Below are positions 15,589-23,381 of a stretch of 42,775 nucleotides of DNA, piece by piece. The position numbers and the translations under genes were made by a program. Origin of the DNA: an uncultured Bacillota bacterium (GTDB lineage Bacteria > Bacillota > Clostridia > Christensenellales > UBA1242); contig CAMMTJ010000009.1 in the NCBI GenBank assembly GCA_946499835.1, positions 1 through 42,775 on the forward strand, given 5' to 3'. The notes under the pieces were generated by a model that ran no database searches, was not told the DNA's origin, and was given only the letters and a program-made list of their open reading frames with translations. Each line of letters opens with the position of its first letter. Within the stretch, counting starts at the first letter, position 1.

Positions 15589-16314
15589 TTACTTTCCTAA
15601 CTCTAAATGATTTCTAACCTCATCATGGACTTGTTCTTCCGTCAGTTTTGTTGTATCGATTATGGTTGTATTCGGAAAAACATGGTTTGTCACGTCTTTC
15701 ATTATTTTTGCTTGTTCAATAGCGAGATCTGGATTTCTAAAAATAATTTCATCGGTGTCGGACATATATAATTCACCATTTTTGTAACGCTTTTCCAACC
15801 TTGCTCTTTTTGCATCCAAATCTGCTTCAAGCAATATAGAAAAATTTGGTTTTGAAGGTTTAGGGTGGATGGAAAGTAAATTTTCCAACTTATCAACCAG
15901 TCTCCTATCGGTTCCCAAACTTTTATGTATTACATACGATTTCAAAACACTTGAAGAGTCTTGAATAATATTCTCTTTTGGGTTGAAAGTTGCAATTTCT
16001 TCTGCTGCTGCGTTTGCATATAAGTGTCCAATAATTTCATCAGAAATAACAGGATACAAATCTTCTATAAGTTTTTGAAGCACAGGGTCACCATCTTTCG
16101 CATAGGAATGCAAAGCATTGATTGACTCCTCTGAAAATTTCCCTGAAAGTTTTTCTTTTCGTAATTGAGTTGCCAGTTTATTCAATGGATGATTCTTTGT
16201 AAAATAACTGTTTTGAATTAAAAAACCAAAATCTTGTGTAAGATTGTTAGATAAAACAGTCTTTCCTGTAAGATCTGTTCCATTTATCAAAATATAGGTA
16301 AATTTATTTTCCAT
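15589..16314 (-). CDS. thymidylate/deoxynucleoside-kinase-like P-loop protein
   Basis: 241 residues. N-terminal strand plus P-loop YILINGTDLTGKTVLS, then in the middle NIIQDSSSVLKSYVIHK (a DRx/D-S type substrate motif) and NFSILLEADLDAKRARLEKR, equivalent to the LID of dTMP kinases (LxxxxxxxxxRxxxR). The C-terminus has a helix ending EVRNHLEL. It is a nucleotide or sugar kinase of unknown substrate; the adjacent NUDIX gene suggests nucleotide metabolism. No SD is present and the -10 box ends 6 nt before the ATG, so its mRNA should be leaderless. Confidence 0.7.
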   Translation of the reverse strand: MENKFTYILINGTDLTGKTVLSNNLTQDFGFLIQNSYFTKNHPLNKLATQLRKEKLSGKFSEESINALHSYAKDGDPVLQKLIEDLYPVISDEIIGHLYANAAAEEIATFNPKENIIQDSSSVLKSYVIHKSLGTDRRLVDKLENLLSIHPKPSKPNFSILLEADLDAKRARLEKRYKNGELYMSDTDEIIFRNPDLAIEQAKIMKDVTNHVFPNTTIIDTTKLTEEQVHDEVRNHLELGK

Positions 16315-16320
16315 GAGTAA

Positions 16321-16349
16321 ATTATATCTTAAATTAAAGAAAATGTCAA
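16321..16349 (-). promoter_or_regulatory. consensus promoter of the kinase-NUDIX operon, predicted leaderless
   Basis: On the minus strand: TTGACA (16349-16344), 17-nt spacer, TATAAT (16326-16321), both perfect. The ATG at 16314 lies 6 nt further on, with no SD. The rest of 16350-16450 has no gene. Confidence 0.8.
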
Positions 16350-16450
16350 ATAAAAGAGAGGAGTAGGGCTTAAACTGCTTCCTTTGTCATTCTATCATCA
16401 CATTTTCTTAATTTTTTCAAATTTGTTTCATAACCCATATTATAAAAGAT

Positions 16451-16996
16451 TTACACCAAGCCCTTACACTTACTATAATACTCTCTCAAATGAAGATTTC
16501 TGTTGTTCCAAGGAATATAGTCAATATCATCTTTCAACCTCTTTGAACAAATATAATTTCCAGACTTGTAATTTTCATCATCTTCGGCTGTATATTTTTC
16601 AATTATATCCATGACTTGAAGATAAAGACGGCTTGATGCTCGTTTTATATTAAATGATGTGTCTATTCTAAAATAATCAATATCATCAAACTTTTTGCAA
16701 TATTCTATTGTGTCTAACAATATTTGTCGTCCATATCCTTTTCCTCTTTCTTCTGGCACAACACAATACCAATTCAACCACATTGTTCTTTTATCGTTTT
16801 CTTCGGTGTAAACACCTGTTATGCCGATTGGCCTTTTGCCACAATACACAATAAAGTTGATGTTTTTTGCGTCATTTAATTTGGCTGTTTCAACAAAGTT
16901 TTCATAGTCCTTGTCGCTCGGCCATTCATTTGCTTGTATCTGATACGCTATATCCAAATTTTTTGCAGTAACTTTGATATACTTCAATTTTTCCAT
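16451..16996 (-). CDS. GNAT family N-acetyltransferase
   Basis: 181 residues from the ATG at 16996 (GGAG 8 nt upstream); a TTG six bases earlier overlaps the preceding stop. GNAT core: GKRPIGITGVYTEEN, then WYCVVPEERGKGYGRQILLDTIEYC with a good RGKGYGR acetyl-CoA loop, and a final FRIDTSFNIKRASSRLYLQVMDIIEKY. It closely parallels the GNAT half of the fusion protein at 10966-12144, so the two are paralogues. Substrate unknown. It overlaps or abuts the next GNAT, forming a two-gene unit. Confidence 0.88.
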   Translation of the reverse strand: MEKLKYIKVTAKNLDIAYQIQANEWPSDKDYENFVETAKLNDAKNINFIVYCGKRPIGITGVYTEENDKRTMWLNWYCVVPEERGKGYGRQILLDTIEYCKKFDDIDYFRIDTSFNIKRASSRLYLQVMDIIEKYTAEDDENYKSGNYICSKRLKDDIDYIPWNNRNLHLREYYSKCKGLV

Positions 16997-16998
16997 TT

Positions 16999-17451
16999 TC
17001 AAAACTCCAAATTTTTCAAATAAGTAAAGTCGTCATCTTCACTTATAAATTTTCCTTCGCTAGTCTTCTTAAAGCCATGTTTTTCATAAAAGCCTATTCC
17101 ACTTTTTGAAACCTCGTCAACACCCAAATAGATATCTTTGAACTTATGCTTGCGGGCATATTCGATAACTTTTTGATATAGTTTTTCGCCAATACCTTTT
17201 CGGCGTTCTGTTTTCTTGACATAGAACCTTGATAGCAAAGAACTTTCGTTATCAATTTTCCTTAAACCAATACAGCCAACAAGTTCATCTTGATTGAAGG
17301 CTAAATAAAAGCATAAAAATGATTTTTTAATTGTCCATAAATCATGACGTTTCAAATATCGAATTTTTTCTTCGTTGACTTTTATATCCAAAATTAAATC
17401 AAAAATATCTTCAAGCCACTTTTGTTTGTATTTGATAATTTTTATATCCAT
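16999..17451 (-). CDS. GNAT family N-acetyltransferase
   Basis: 150 residues. Core pattern: QDELVGCIGLRKID, then SRFYVKKTERRKGIGEKLYQKVIEYARKH, with RRKGIG as the acetyl-CoA-binding loop, and GIGFYEKHGFKKTSEG as the last helix and strand. Length is normal. Substrate unknown. First gene of the minus-strand unit; the ATG has no SD and lies 7 nt past an extended -10 box, predicting a leaderless transcript. Confidence 0.9.
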   Translation of the reverse strand: MDIKIIKYKQKWLEDIFDLILDIKVNEEKIRYLKRHDLWTIKKSFLCFYLAFNQDELVGCIGLRKIDNESSLLSRFYVKKTERRKGIGEKLYQKVIEYARKHKFKDIYLGVDEVSKSGIGFYEKHGFKKTSEGKFISEDDDFTYLKNLEF

Positions 17452-17458
17452 AATTTAT

Positions 17459-17486
17459 ATTTTAACATATTGTTCTTTCATTTCAA
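17459..17486 (-). promoter_or_regulatory. promoter of the double-GNAT unit, predicted leaderless
   Basis: On the minus strand: TTGAAA (17486-17481), 16-nt spacer, extended -10 TGTTAAAAT (box 17464-17459), then 7 nt to the ATG at 17451. Confidence 0.55.
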
Positions 17487-17607
17487 AATGATAATCAGTC
17501 GCAATTGAATTTCGTTTGGTATTCGACTCCCAATTAAGATTAACAAAAAAACTACAGAAGCGCAGTCAACAGAGAGATCTTCTTTGCATTTTCCTCATTG
17601 CTTTAAG

Positions 17608-17651
17608 TCGCGACCAACTCGAAGTGTAATGAGAGTTGCGTTTGGTCGCGA
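17608..17651. repeat. long inverted repeat (10-bp arms)
   Basis: TCGCGACCAA (17608-17617) pairs with TTGGTCGCGA (17642-17651), with an inner CTC/GAG-type extension. It lies in the gene-free stretch 17487-17690, downstream of the tRNA-Leu terminator on the minus strand. Nothing else is seen in that stretch. Confidence 0.5.
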
Positions 17652-17690
17652 GAGGCGAAAACAAATGTCAGGGCGTAGTTTTTGCTTTTC

Positions 17691-17726
17691 AAAAAAAGCG
17701 AAAACGAGCAAAAATGCCGTTTTCGC
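17691..17726 (-). terminator. intrinsic terminator of tRNA-Leu (CAA)
   Basis: On the minus strand GCGAAAAC (17726-17719) pairs with GTTTTCGC (17705-17698), followed by seven T. Part of it (17708-17727) recurs at the left edge of the window behind the degenerate tRNA-Leu. Confidence 0.85.
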
Positions 17727-17729
17727 CTC

Positions 17730-17815
17730 TGGTGCTGGTGGTGGGAGTCGAACCCACATGAAGTTGCCCTCGGCAGATTTTGAGTCTGCTGCGTCTGCCA
17801 TTCCGCCACACCAGC
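17730..17815 (-). tRNA. tRNA-Leu (CAA)
   Basis: Acceptor GCTGGTG/CACCAGC, anticodon loop CTCAAAA (CAA), class II variable arm, T-arm at 17741-17757, discriminator A and encoded CCA (17730-17732). Confidence 0.95.
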
Positions 17816-18047
17816 ATTTTTGTGAACGCTATAAATATAACATAACTCCAAATAAATTTCAACTTTTTTTGCTTCTTTTTTTTCTTTTTCCTCTTTTTTC
17901 AAGAGTTTGTTTTTCCTTTTTTGCAAAATTTGGCTATTTTTGACGTATTTTGATATTTTTTGACGAAATTTTGATGACAAAGTTGCGTCAATTTTTGAAA
18001 ATTTTTCAAAAATTTTACAAAAATCAAAAATTCGGTGGCAGTAAAAA

Positions 18048-18076
18048 TTGACTATCAATTTTTTTGTTTTTATAAT
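18048..18076 (+). promoter_or_regulatory. promoter of the phage-type regulator gene
   Basis: TTGACT, 17-nt spacer, TATAAT (18071-18076), followed by an AGGAGG SD. The gene-free stretch before it (17816-18047) contains TTTTTGA/TCAAAAA repeats that form several short inverted repeats. Confidence 0.75.
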
Positions 18077-18100
18077 GCTTTTGTGTTTTAGGAGGATTAT

Positions 18101-18628
18101 ATGCAAAAGAATATTTGGGCAAAAACTATTTTGACTTCTTATCGTTTTCTTGAAAAAGTTTCTGACGCCATTGACAGGCTGGTTGAGACGAGAGCGCTCA
18201 ATTCATTTTATATGGGTGGCAACAATTTTTCTCAAAACAATGTCTTTGTGGTCAGTGAAAGTTTGATAAATCTCACTGAAAGAAAGAAAAAACTGATCAA
18301 TCTTAAAGTTGTCTGTGACCAAAGTTTGCGCTCTTGCAAAGAGGAGCATGCCCAAATTTTGATTGAAAGATATATTGATGGTGACAAGGCAAAAAAGATT
18401 GCCGAAAGACATGAACTGAGCATGAGGACTTATTTCCGCCGCCTTGAAAGTGCAGAAGGGGAATTTTCTGCATATTTATCTCGAAATGGTTACACTGAAA
18501 AGTTTCTTGCAAAAACATTGCTTTCAGAAAAATGGATTTATGAAATTTACAGCAAATTTTCATCTATTCCAAGAGAGGAACTTTTTCAGATAAGTGAATC
18601 TTATCTTAAAAAGATTGCCTTATCCTAA
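18101..18628 (+). CDS. sigma-70 region 4-like HTH protein, phage-type transcription regulator
   Basis: 175 residues. The middle (about 84-125) reads HAQILIERYIDGDKAKKIAERHELSMRTYFRRL, an HTH of the sigma region 4/ArpU-RinA-like type (LIxxRYxxG, xxIAxxxxxSxxTxxRxL). The N-terminal half is helical. Proteins of this kind usually control late genes of Gram-positive phages; the phage-type terminase lies 0.9 kb downstream. There is no second phage structural gene nearby. The C-terminal 50 residues match nothing I know. Strong SD. Its 3' end overlaps the convergent SH3-like gene by 9 nt. Confidence 0.65.
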   Translation: MQKNIWAKTILTSYRFLEKVSDAIDRLVETRALNSFYMGGNNFSQNNVFVVSESLINLTERKKKLINLKVVCDQSLRSCKEEHAQILIERYIDGDKAKKIAERHELSMRTYFRRLESAEGEFSAYLSRNGYTEKFLAKTLLSEKWIYEIYSKFSSIPREELFQISESYLKKIALS

Positions 18629-19435
18629 ATCCTTTTCGTCAAACTCAAAATAGTCACATTTGCCTTTGCGTTTGAATTTGCCTTTTTTCTCTCTTTTTAT
18701 GCCAGATTTTGAAGCGAGAGTTGGGCGGATGAGAAGGTATAAAATAAAGGCACATGGAAGACTGATTGCAAGAATGATAAAGACTTGTGCGGTTGGAGAT
18801 AGCGAGCCTATTGAACTGGAAGGTTCTGGAAAAAGTTCGTCAGTTATAAGTGGAAAAGATTCGGTGTTTTCTGCAATCTCTGTCAACTTGTCGCAAAAGA
18901 CAGAGTAGAGATATCCTCGAAAACTTCGCTCGCCATCACTATAAGCACAATAATACCATTCACCGCTTTTCTCTGGCACTGCGACTTGTCCTGTTATAGA
19001 GCCATAATAAGTTAAATTTTCGCTCAGGTATGGCACGGTTGTCACAAAATTTTCATCGCTATATGAAGGGGTGGAAAACATTTCAAGTCCGTCCATATCA
19101 TAAACGCGGAAAGTGCTTTGAGCAAAAGGGGTTTGAGGGGTGCCATTCATTGGTGAGACTTGGTCGCGTTTTACATAGCCGATTACACCATTGTATTGTG
19201 CGATATAAAAGTCGTTTTCTGCTTTGCCGGTAAGAATCACGAAATAACTTTTTGGCAATTCAAACAAAAGGTTTTCACTGCTGTCAAAAGGATTGGAATA
19301 GAGATATATGTTCTCTTCCATAACTTTTGCATAATACCTTGTTTCTGTCTCTTCTGCCAAGGCAACTCTTTCAAGGTTTGGCAATAAGAGAAAAGCGACC
19401 GATAAAATGACGACAATCAATTTCATATCTTTCAT
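18620..19435 (-). CDS. membrane-anchored SH3-like domain protein
   Basis: About 271 residues from the ATG at 19435; ATG at 19426 is an alternative and neither has a clear SD. A signal peptide (KLIVVILSVAFLLLPNLERVALA) is followed by a bacterial SH3-like domain (about 30-95: ENIYLYSNPFDSSENLLFELPKSYFVILTG, then YIAQYNGVIGYVKRDQV). A second similar unit (about 105-185) ends WYYCAYSDGERSFRGYLYSVF. One transmembrane helix lies near residues 218-240, then a strongly basic tail. Probably an extracytoplasmic sensor or cell-wall-binding protein. It sits between two phage-type genes but does not look phage-encoded. Confidence 0.6.
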   Translation of the reverse strand: MKDMKLIVVILSVAFLLLPNLERVALAEETETRYYAKVMEENIYLYSNPFDSSENLLFELPKSYFVILTGKAENDFYIAQYNGVIGYVKRDQVSPMNGTPQTPFAQSTFRVYDMDGLEMFSTPSYSDENFVTTVPYLSENLTYYGSITGQVAVPEKSGEWYYCAYSDGERSFRGYLYSVFCDKLTEIAENTESFPLITDELFPEPSSSIGSLSPTAQVFIILAISLPCAFILYLLIRPTLASKSGIKREKKGKFKRKGKCDYFEFDEKDLG

Positions 19436-19444
19436 TTTAATGCT

Positions 19445-19507
19445 TTTTGACAGTGTGAGGTAAGATTTTATTGTCAAAATCTGGCTTTTTTGATTTATTT
19501 TTGACAG
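19445..19507. promoter_or_regulatory. divergent control region with repeated TTTTGACA motif
   Basis: TTTTGACA (19445-19452) forms an inverted repeat with TGTCAAAA (19472-19479), and TTTTTGACAG recurs near 19498-19507. The first copy could act as a -35 for terL (TTGACA-N16-TATTGT, 19447-19474). The arrangement could bind a regulator shared by the two divergent genes. Confidence 0.35.
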
Positions 19508-19516
19508 AGGGACTTT

Positions 19517-20938
19517 ATGCGAGAAGATGATGTGAAATTGACTATTGTTGAAAATGAAATAGAAAAAAGAAAGAGACTAGACAATCTTTCGAGATATAAC
19601 ACTGGTGAAAAGGTGCATAAAAAACAAATTGCTTTTCATAAGTGCACAAAGAAAAACAGGTGGGTGTTTGGTGGCAATCGAAGTGGAAAAACTCAGTGTG
19701 GTGCGGTTGAGACTGTTTGGCTTGCAAGAGGAATACATCCTTACAGGGAAAATATAAAAAATGCAAGTGGCTGGGTGGTGTCACTTTCAAAACAGGTTCA
19801 ACGTGATGTTGCACAAGAGAAGATACTTTATTATCTTCGCCCTGACTGGATTGAAAAAATTGTTATGACAAGCGGAAGGGCGGACAGCCCAGAAAGTGGG
19901 GTAATTGATTTTATTTTGGTCAAAAATGTCTTTGGTGGAGTGAGCAAGATTGGTTTTCGCAGTTGTGATCAAGGGCGAGAAAAATTTCAAGGTGCTTCGC
20001 TTGATTTTGTTTGGTTTGATGAAGAACCACCTTTTGATATTTATCAAGAATGCAAAATGCGTGTTCTTGACAGGTGTGGGATTATCTTTGGGACAATGAC
20101 ACCACTTAAAGGACTGACATGGGTTTACAATGAAATTTACCTTAATGAGCATGACGATCCAGAAGTTTGGTATGAGCAGATGGAATGGGCGGACAATCCT
20201 TTTCTTAACAGCAAAGAAGTAGAGGCTTTGACGTCATCTATGAGCGAGGAAGAACTTGAAAGCAGACGTTATGGCAAGTTTATGTCAGTTGGAGGACTTG
20301 TCTATCCTGAATTTGATGAAAATGTTCATGTTATCGATCCTTTTTCAGTTCCATCTGACTGGTATGACACCATTTCTATTGACCCGGGACTTAACAATCC
20401 ACTATCGGCACATTGGTATGCTTGTGATTTTGACGGAAACGTTTATGTGATTGCCGAGCATTTTGATAAAGGAAAAGACGTGGGGTATCATGCAAAGAGA
20501 ATAAAGGAAATTTCAGCAAGTCTTGGATGGCATCATGCTCAAAATGGTATGCTTTGTGCGCTTATTGACAGCGCTGCAAGTCAAAGGACTCTTGCCAGCA
20601 GTAAAAGTGTGGTTGATCTATTTTATGATGAAGGCATTCTTGTCAATCCCAAAGTCAACAAAGATTTGTTTAGCGGAATTTCTGTTGTCAAAAGATACCT
20701 AAAAGACGGCAATGGCCAGCCACACCTCTTCATTTTCAAAACGTGCGTAAATTTGATAAAAGAACTCAAATCTTATTGGTGGGCAAAAGAGGATGTGCCA
20801 ATAAAGAAAGATGACCATGCTCTTGATGAAATGAGATATTATCTTATGACAAAGCCAGTTTCAAAGCAAACTATCAAGAAAAGTGTGGTGCAAAAAGACA
20901 AAGAAAGATTGATCAAGGGCTTGAGAAAAAAGTTTTAG
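19517..20938 (+). CDS. phage-type terminase large subunit (TerL), solitary
   Basis: 473 residues. ATPase domain: Walker A GGNRSGKT (53-59), Walker B FVWFDEEPP (about 165-172), motif III GTMTPLKG. RNase H-like nuclease domain: SIDPGLNNPLSAHW (about 287), LIDSAAS (about 349) and DDHALDEMRYYL (about 431) supply the acidic residues. Everything needed for DNA packaging ATPase and nuclease appears intact and of normal length. In phages TerL cuts concatemeric DNA and drives it into the procapsid. No small terminase, portal, protease or capsid gene is near it. SD GAGGGA precedes the ATG. Confidence 0.9.
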   Translation: MREDDVKLTIVENEIEKRKRLDNLSRYNTGEKVHKKQIAFHKCTKKNRWVFGGNRSGKTQCGAVETVWLARGIHPYRENIKNASGWVVSLSKQVQRDVAQEKILYYLRPDWIEKIVMTSGRADSPESGVIDFILVKNVFGGVSKIGFRSCDQGREKFQGASLDFVWFDEEPPFDIYQECKMRVLDRCGIIFGTMTPLKGLTWVYNEIYLNEHDDPEVWYEQMEWADNPFLNSKEVEALTSSMSEEELESRRYGKFMSVGGLVYPEFDENVHVIDPFSVPSDWYDTISIDPGLNNPLSAHWYACDFDGNVYVIAEHFDKGKDVGYHAKRIKEISASLGWHHAQNGMLCALIDSAASQRTLASSKSVVDLFYDEGILVNPKVNKDLFSGISVVKRYLKDGNGQPHLFIFKTCVNLIKELKSYWWAKEDVPIKKDDHALDEMRYYLMTKPVSKQTIKKSVVQKDKERLIKGLRKKF

Positions 20939-21030
20939 GCAAGATAAAAATTGCATGGAAAAGGAAAATAATTTACATTTTATTTGGAAAAATAAAATAA
21001 TTGTGTTAAATTATTTTCAGGAAGGGTTTT

Positions 21031-23343
21031 ATGAAAAAAGTTTTAAATAGTTTATTTTCGTTTGCCTTTATTCTCGCATTTCTTGCTGTGGGATCATTTT
21101 TCTTTGGCGGAGGTGCATGGGTTTCACAAGCAGAAGAGGGTGATAACGCAATTCCAATAAACTCTGCCCAAGATTTTGTCGATGTGATGTCAGATGAAAA
21201 TAATTATGCAAGCGGAGTAATAATCCGTCTTGAAAGCGACCTCGATTTTGCACAACAAGATGGAGAAGAAGTGACTTATCAGTCATTGCCACAACTTATG
21301 CAAACAAAAGTTTTTCAAGGCACCTTTGATGGAAATGGATACACACTCTCAAATTTTACAATTACTGGAAGTGATGGATATTTTGGACTTTTTGGACAGA
21401 CATACGGAGCGACTATCAAAAACTTGCGTATTTCTGGAAATATTCAATTTTCAAATCTTCAAGATGCAACAAACCAAGTCTATATTGGGGCGATAGTAGG
21501 CTATGGAGAGGCCTCAACAATTCAAAATTGTGAAATTGCCTATGGCACAACTTTCACAATGACAGATTCAGAAGAAACATCACTGCATGTGGGCACTGTA
21601 ACTCATTTTGGCTCTATTGCAGGGAGTTTGATTGGTGGGTCTAATATAACCAATGTTATTTCAAATGGAAACATAAACATTTCTCTTGAAAATGCACTTG
21701 CAGGATCGACTACGCCAGCATCTTTTGTTGGTGGCATTGTTGGTTCTCTTTCAAACAGCACAATTTTGAGAGCAGTTTCATACAACGCTTTGAATGTCGT
21801 TGCCCAGAGCAATGTTCAAGCCATCACAGGCGGCATTGTTGGACAGATAAGTGGAAATGCCTCATCATTTCATAATAATGTCTTTCTTGGCACAATGACA
21901 GCATCACAAAGCGGGGCTCTTATCGGACAAATTGCATCAGGGCTCAGAGATGGATCTGTTTCAAATGGATATTGGAACAATTCTGCTCTTGAAAACGCAA
22001 ACGCTGTTTATCAAAGCAACAATTTCACTGTTGTGAATTTGAGTTATCAAAGGACAATAGACACAAACTTTTTCCAAAACAAATCAAATTGGAGTTTGTC
22101 AAACGGCCCATGGGATTTTGACACTGTTTGGATGGTTAGATCGGCAAGGCTTTATCTCCAACCATTCCAATCATTCTCATTCTCTTTTAATGCTGTTTTG
22201 CCAACACAAATTCAAATTGTTGACGGAAATGCTGATATTTATTTCTTCAACAATGACACAAATGCGAGAATTACTCCAAATGAAAACGGGGTATATTCAA
22301 TCAAGTTTGGCTCAAATATTTCTATAAGATTTTCTTTGCAAGAGCAGTATAGAGGATATTATTATGTATCTGATGTTAGGCTTGGACTCGATTCTCTTGT
22401 TGATCAAAACAATGCAAACTTATGGAAGGCAACAGATAAGGGAGAATATATTGAAATATCTCTTCCAAATGTTTCAAACATGATATCTGGAAGTTATGCT
22501 ATAACTCTCAGTGCGACAGAGTTTGAATGTTTGGTTGTTTCTGATGATATTTCACAAGGTGGAGTGAGAACAGTTAACGGACAACTCACTGACGAACTTG
22601 TTTTGGGAATGACTTATTCAGTAGGTTCAACTCCAACTGAAATCTTGGCACAAGGACAGGGCATTTACACTTTTGTAGGCTGGGAACTTTATCTTTTTGA
22701 CGAAAGTCAAGGCGATTATTCAACCGTTCCAACTCCATTTGAAGAGTCCGGCAATTCAACTCTTTCAATAAATTTTGGAGCAGAGCCTTTCTCTCAAAGA
22801 TTTAAGTTGAGAGCCACATTTTCAGATTCAGATGCAATGTCTGTTTTATTCTCAATCAACAATAACGATGCAATAAATTCACTTTCTTTTGCAGGGCAAA
22901 CTTTTGAAGAGGATGCAATAAGAGTTTCAAGTCAGGCAAGAAATGTGCTTCTTGAAATCAATGTGAAAGAAGGTTATGCCTTAAACGAGCAGGCACTTAT
23001 AAACTTCCTTGGAAATTATTATGGTTCAAATGATCCTCAAAGTGCAATTAGTGATCCAATTGCAAATGAGGACGGAACAACAACTTACAGAGTGTCACTC
23101 AATATGGCGTATATAAGTGAAGCACTTGGCACAACAAAAGAAATTGCCATTCCGCTTACTTTCCGCCTGATTTCTTCTGGTGATATGCCAAACCTGCTTT
23201 GGCTTTGGATACTTCTTCCAATAGTCATTGTGGGTGGAGGCTTGACGGCATTCTTCCTGATAAGGCGCAAAAAAATGATGAAGGCAATTCAAAATAAGAA
23301 TGCAAAGGAAAAGTCTGTTGACTATCGTGACTATTATCAATAA
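21031..23343 (+). CDS. large cell-surface protein with GLUG-like/beta-helix repeats
   Basis: 770 residues. Signal peptide at 1-35; a repetitive region at about 100-330 with GLUG-like strings (GYFGLFGQTYGATIKNLRISG, VGGIVGSLSNSTILRAVSYNA, ITGGIVGQISG); then beta-rich domains; one transmembrane helix (about 735-757, LLWLWILLPIVIVGGGLTAFF) and a basic cytoplasmic tail. It is thus anchored by a C-terminal helix, not LPXTG. The GLUG pattern suggests a right-handed beta-helix, seen in surface adhesins or glycan-binding proteins. SD AGGAAGGG. A single-gene unit with its own terminator. Confidence 0.75.
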   Translation: MKKVLNSLFSFAFILAFLAVGSFFFGGGAWVSQAEEGDNAIPINSAQDFVDVMSDENNYASGVIIRLESDLDFAQQDGEEVTYQSLPQLMQTKVFQGTFDGNGYTLSNFTITGSDGYFGLFGQTYGATIKNLRISGNIQFSNLQDATNQVYIGAIVGYGEASTIQNCEIAYGTTFTMTDSEETSLHVGTVTHFGSIAGSLIGGSNITNVISNGNINISLENALAGSTTPASFVGGIVGSLSNSTILRAVSYNALNVVAQSNVQAITGGIVGQISGNASSFHNNVFLGTMTASQSGALIGQIASGLRDGSVSNGYWNNSALENANAVYQSNNFTVVNLSYQRTIDTNFFQNKSNWSLSNGPWDFDTVWMVRSARLYLQPFQSFSFSFNAVLPTQIQIVDGNADIYFFNNDTNARITPNENGVYSIKFGSNISIRFSLQEQYRGYYYVSDVRLGLDSLVDQNNANLWKATDKGEYIEISLPNVSNMISGSYAITLSATEFECLVVSDDISQGGVRTVNGQLTDELVLGMTYSVGSTPTEILAQGQGIYTFVGWELYLFDESQGDYSTVPTPFEESGNSTLSINFGAEPFSQRFKLRATFSDSDAMSVLFSINNNDAINSLSFAGQTFEEDAIRVSSQARNVLLEINVKEGYALNEQALINFLGNYYGSNDPQSAISDPIANEDGTTTYRVSLNMAYISEALGTTKEIAIPLTFRLISSGDMPNLLWLWILLPIVIVGGGLTAFFLIRRKKMMKAIQNKNAKEKSVDYRDYYQ

Positions 23344-23374
23344 AAAAACGCTACATTTTCAGTAGCGTTTTTTT
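23342..23374. terminator. bidirectional intrinsic terminator
   Basis: A-run plus CGCTAC pairs with GTAGCG plus T-run around ATTTTCA; serves the surface-protein gene and the convergent solute-binding-protein gene. Confidence 0.9.
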
Positions 23375-23381
23375 CAGACTT

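Noticed and set aside
17820..18047. Possible small RNA in the T-rich region before the HTH gene
   Set aside because: The TTTTTGA/TCAAAAA repeats pair in many ways only because of low complexity; no terminator or promoter frames a transcript.
17584..18106. ORFs across tRNA-Leu-CAA on both strands
   Set aside because: Same artefact: tRNA sequence plus terminator translated; no SD or domain.
18101..20938. Complete prophage
   Set aside because: Only a regulator and TerL are phage-like; no integrase, portal, capsid, tail or lysis gene and no attachment-site repeats were seen.
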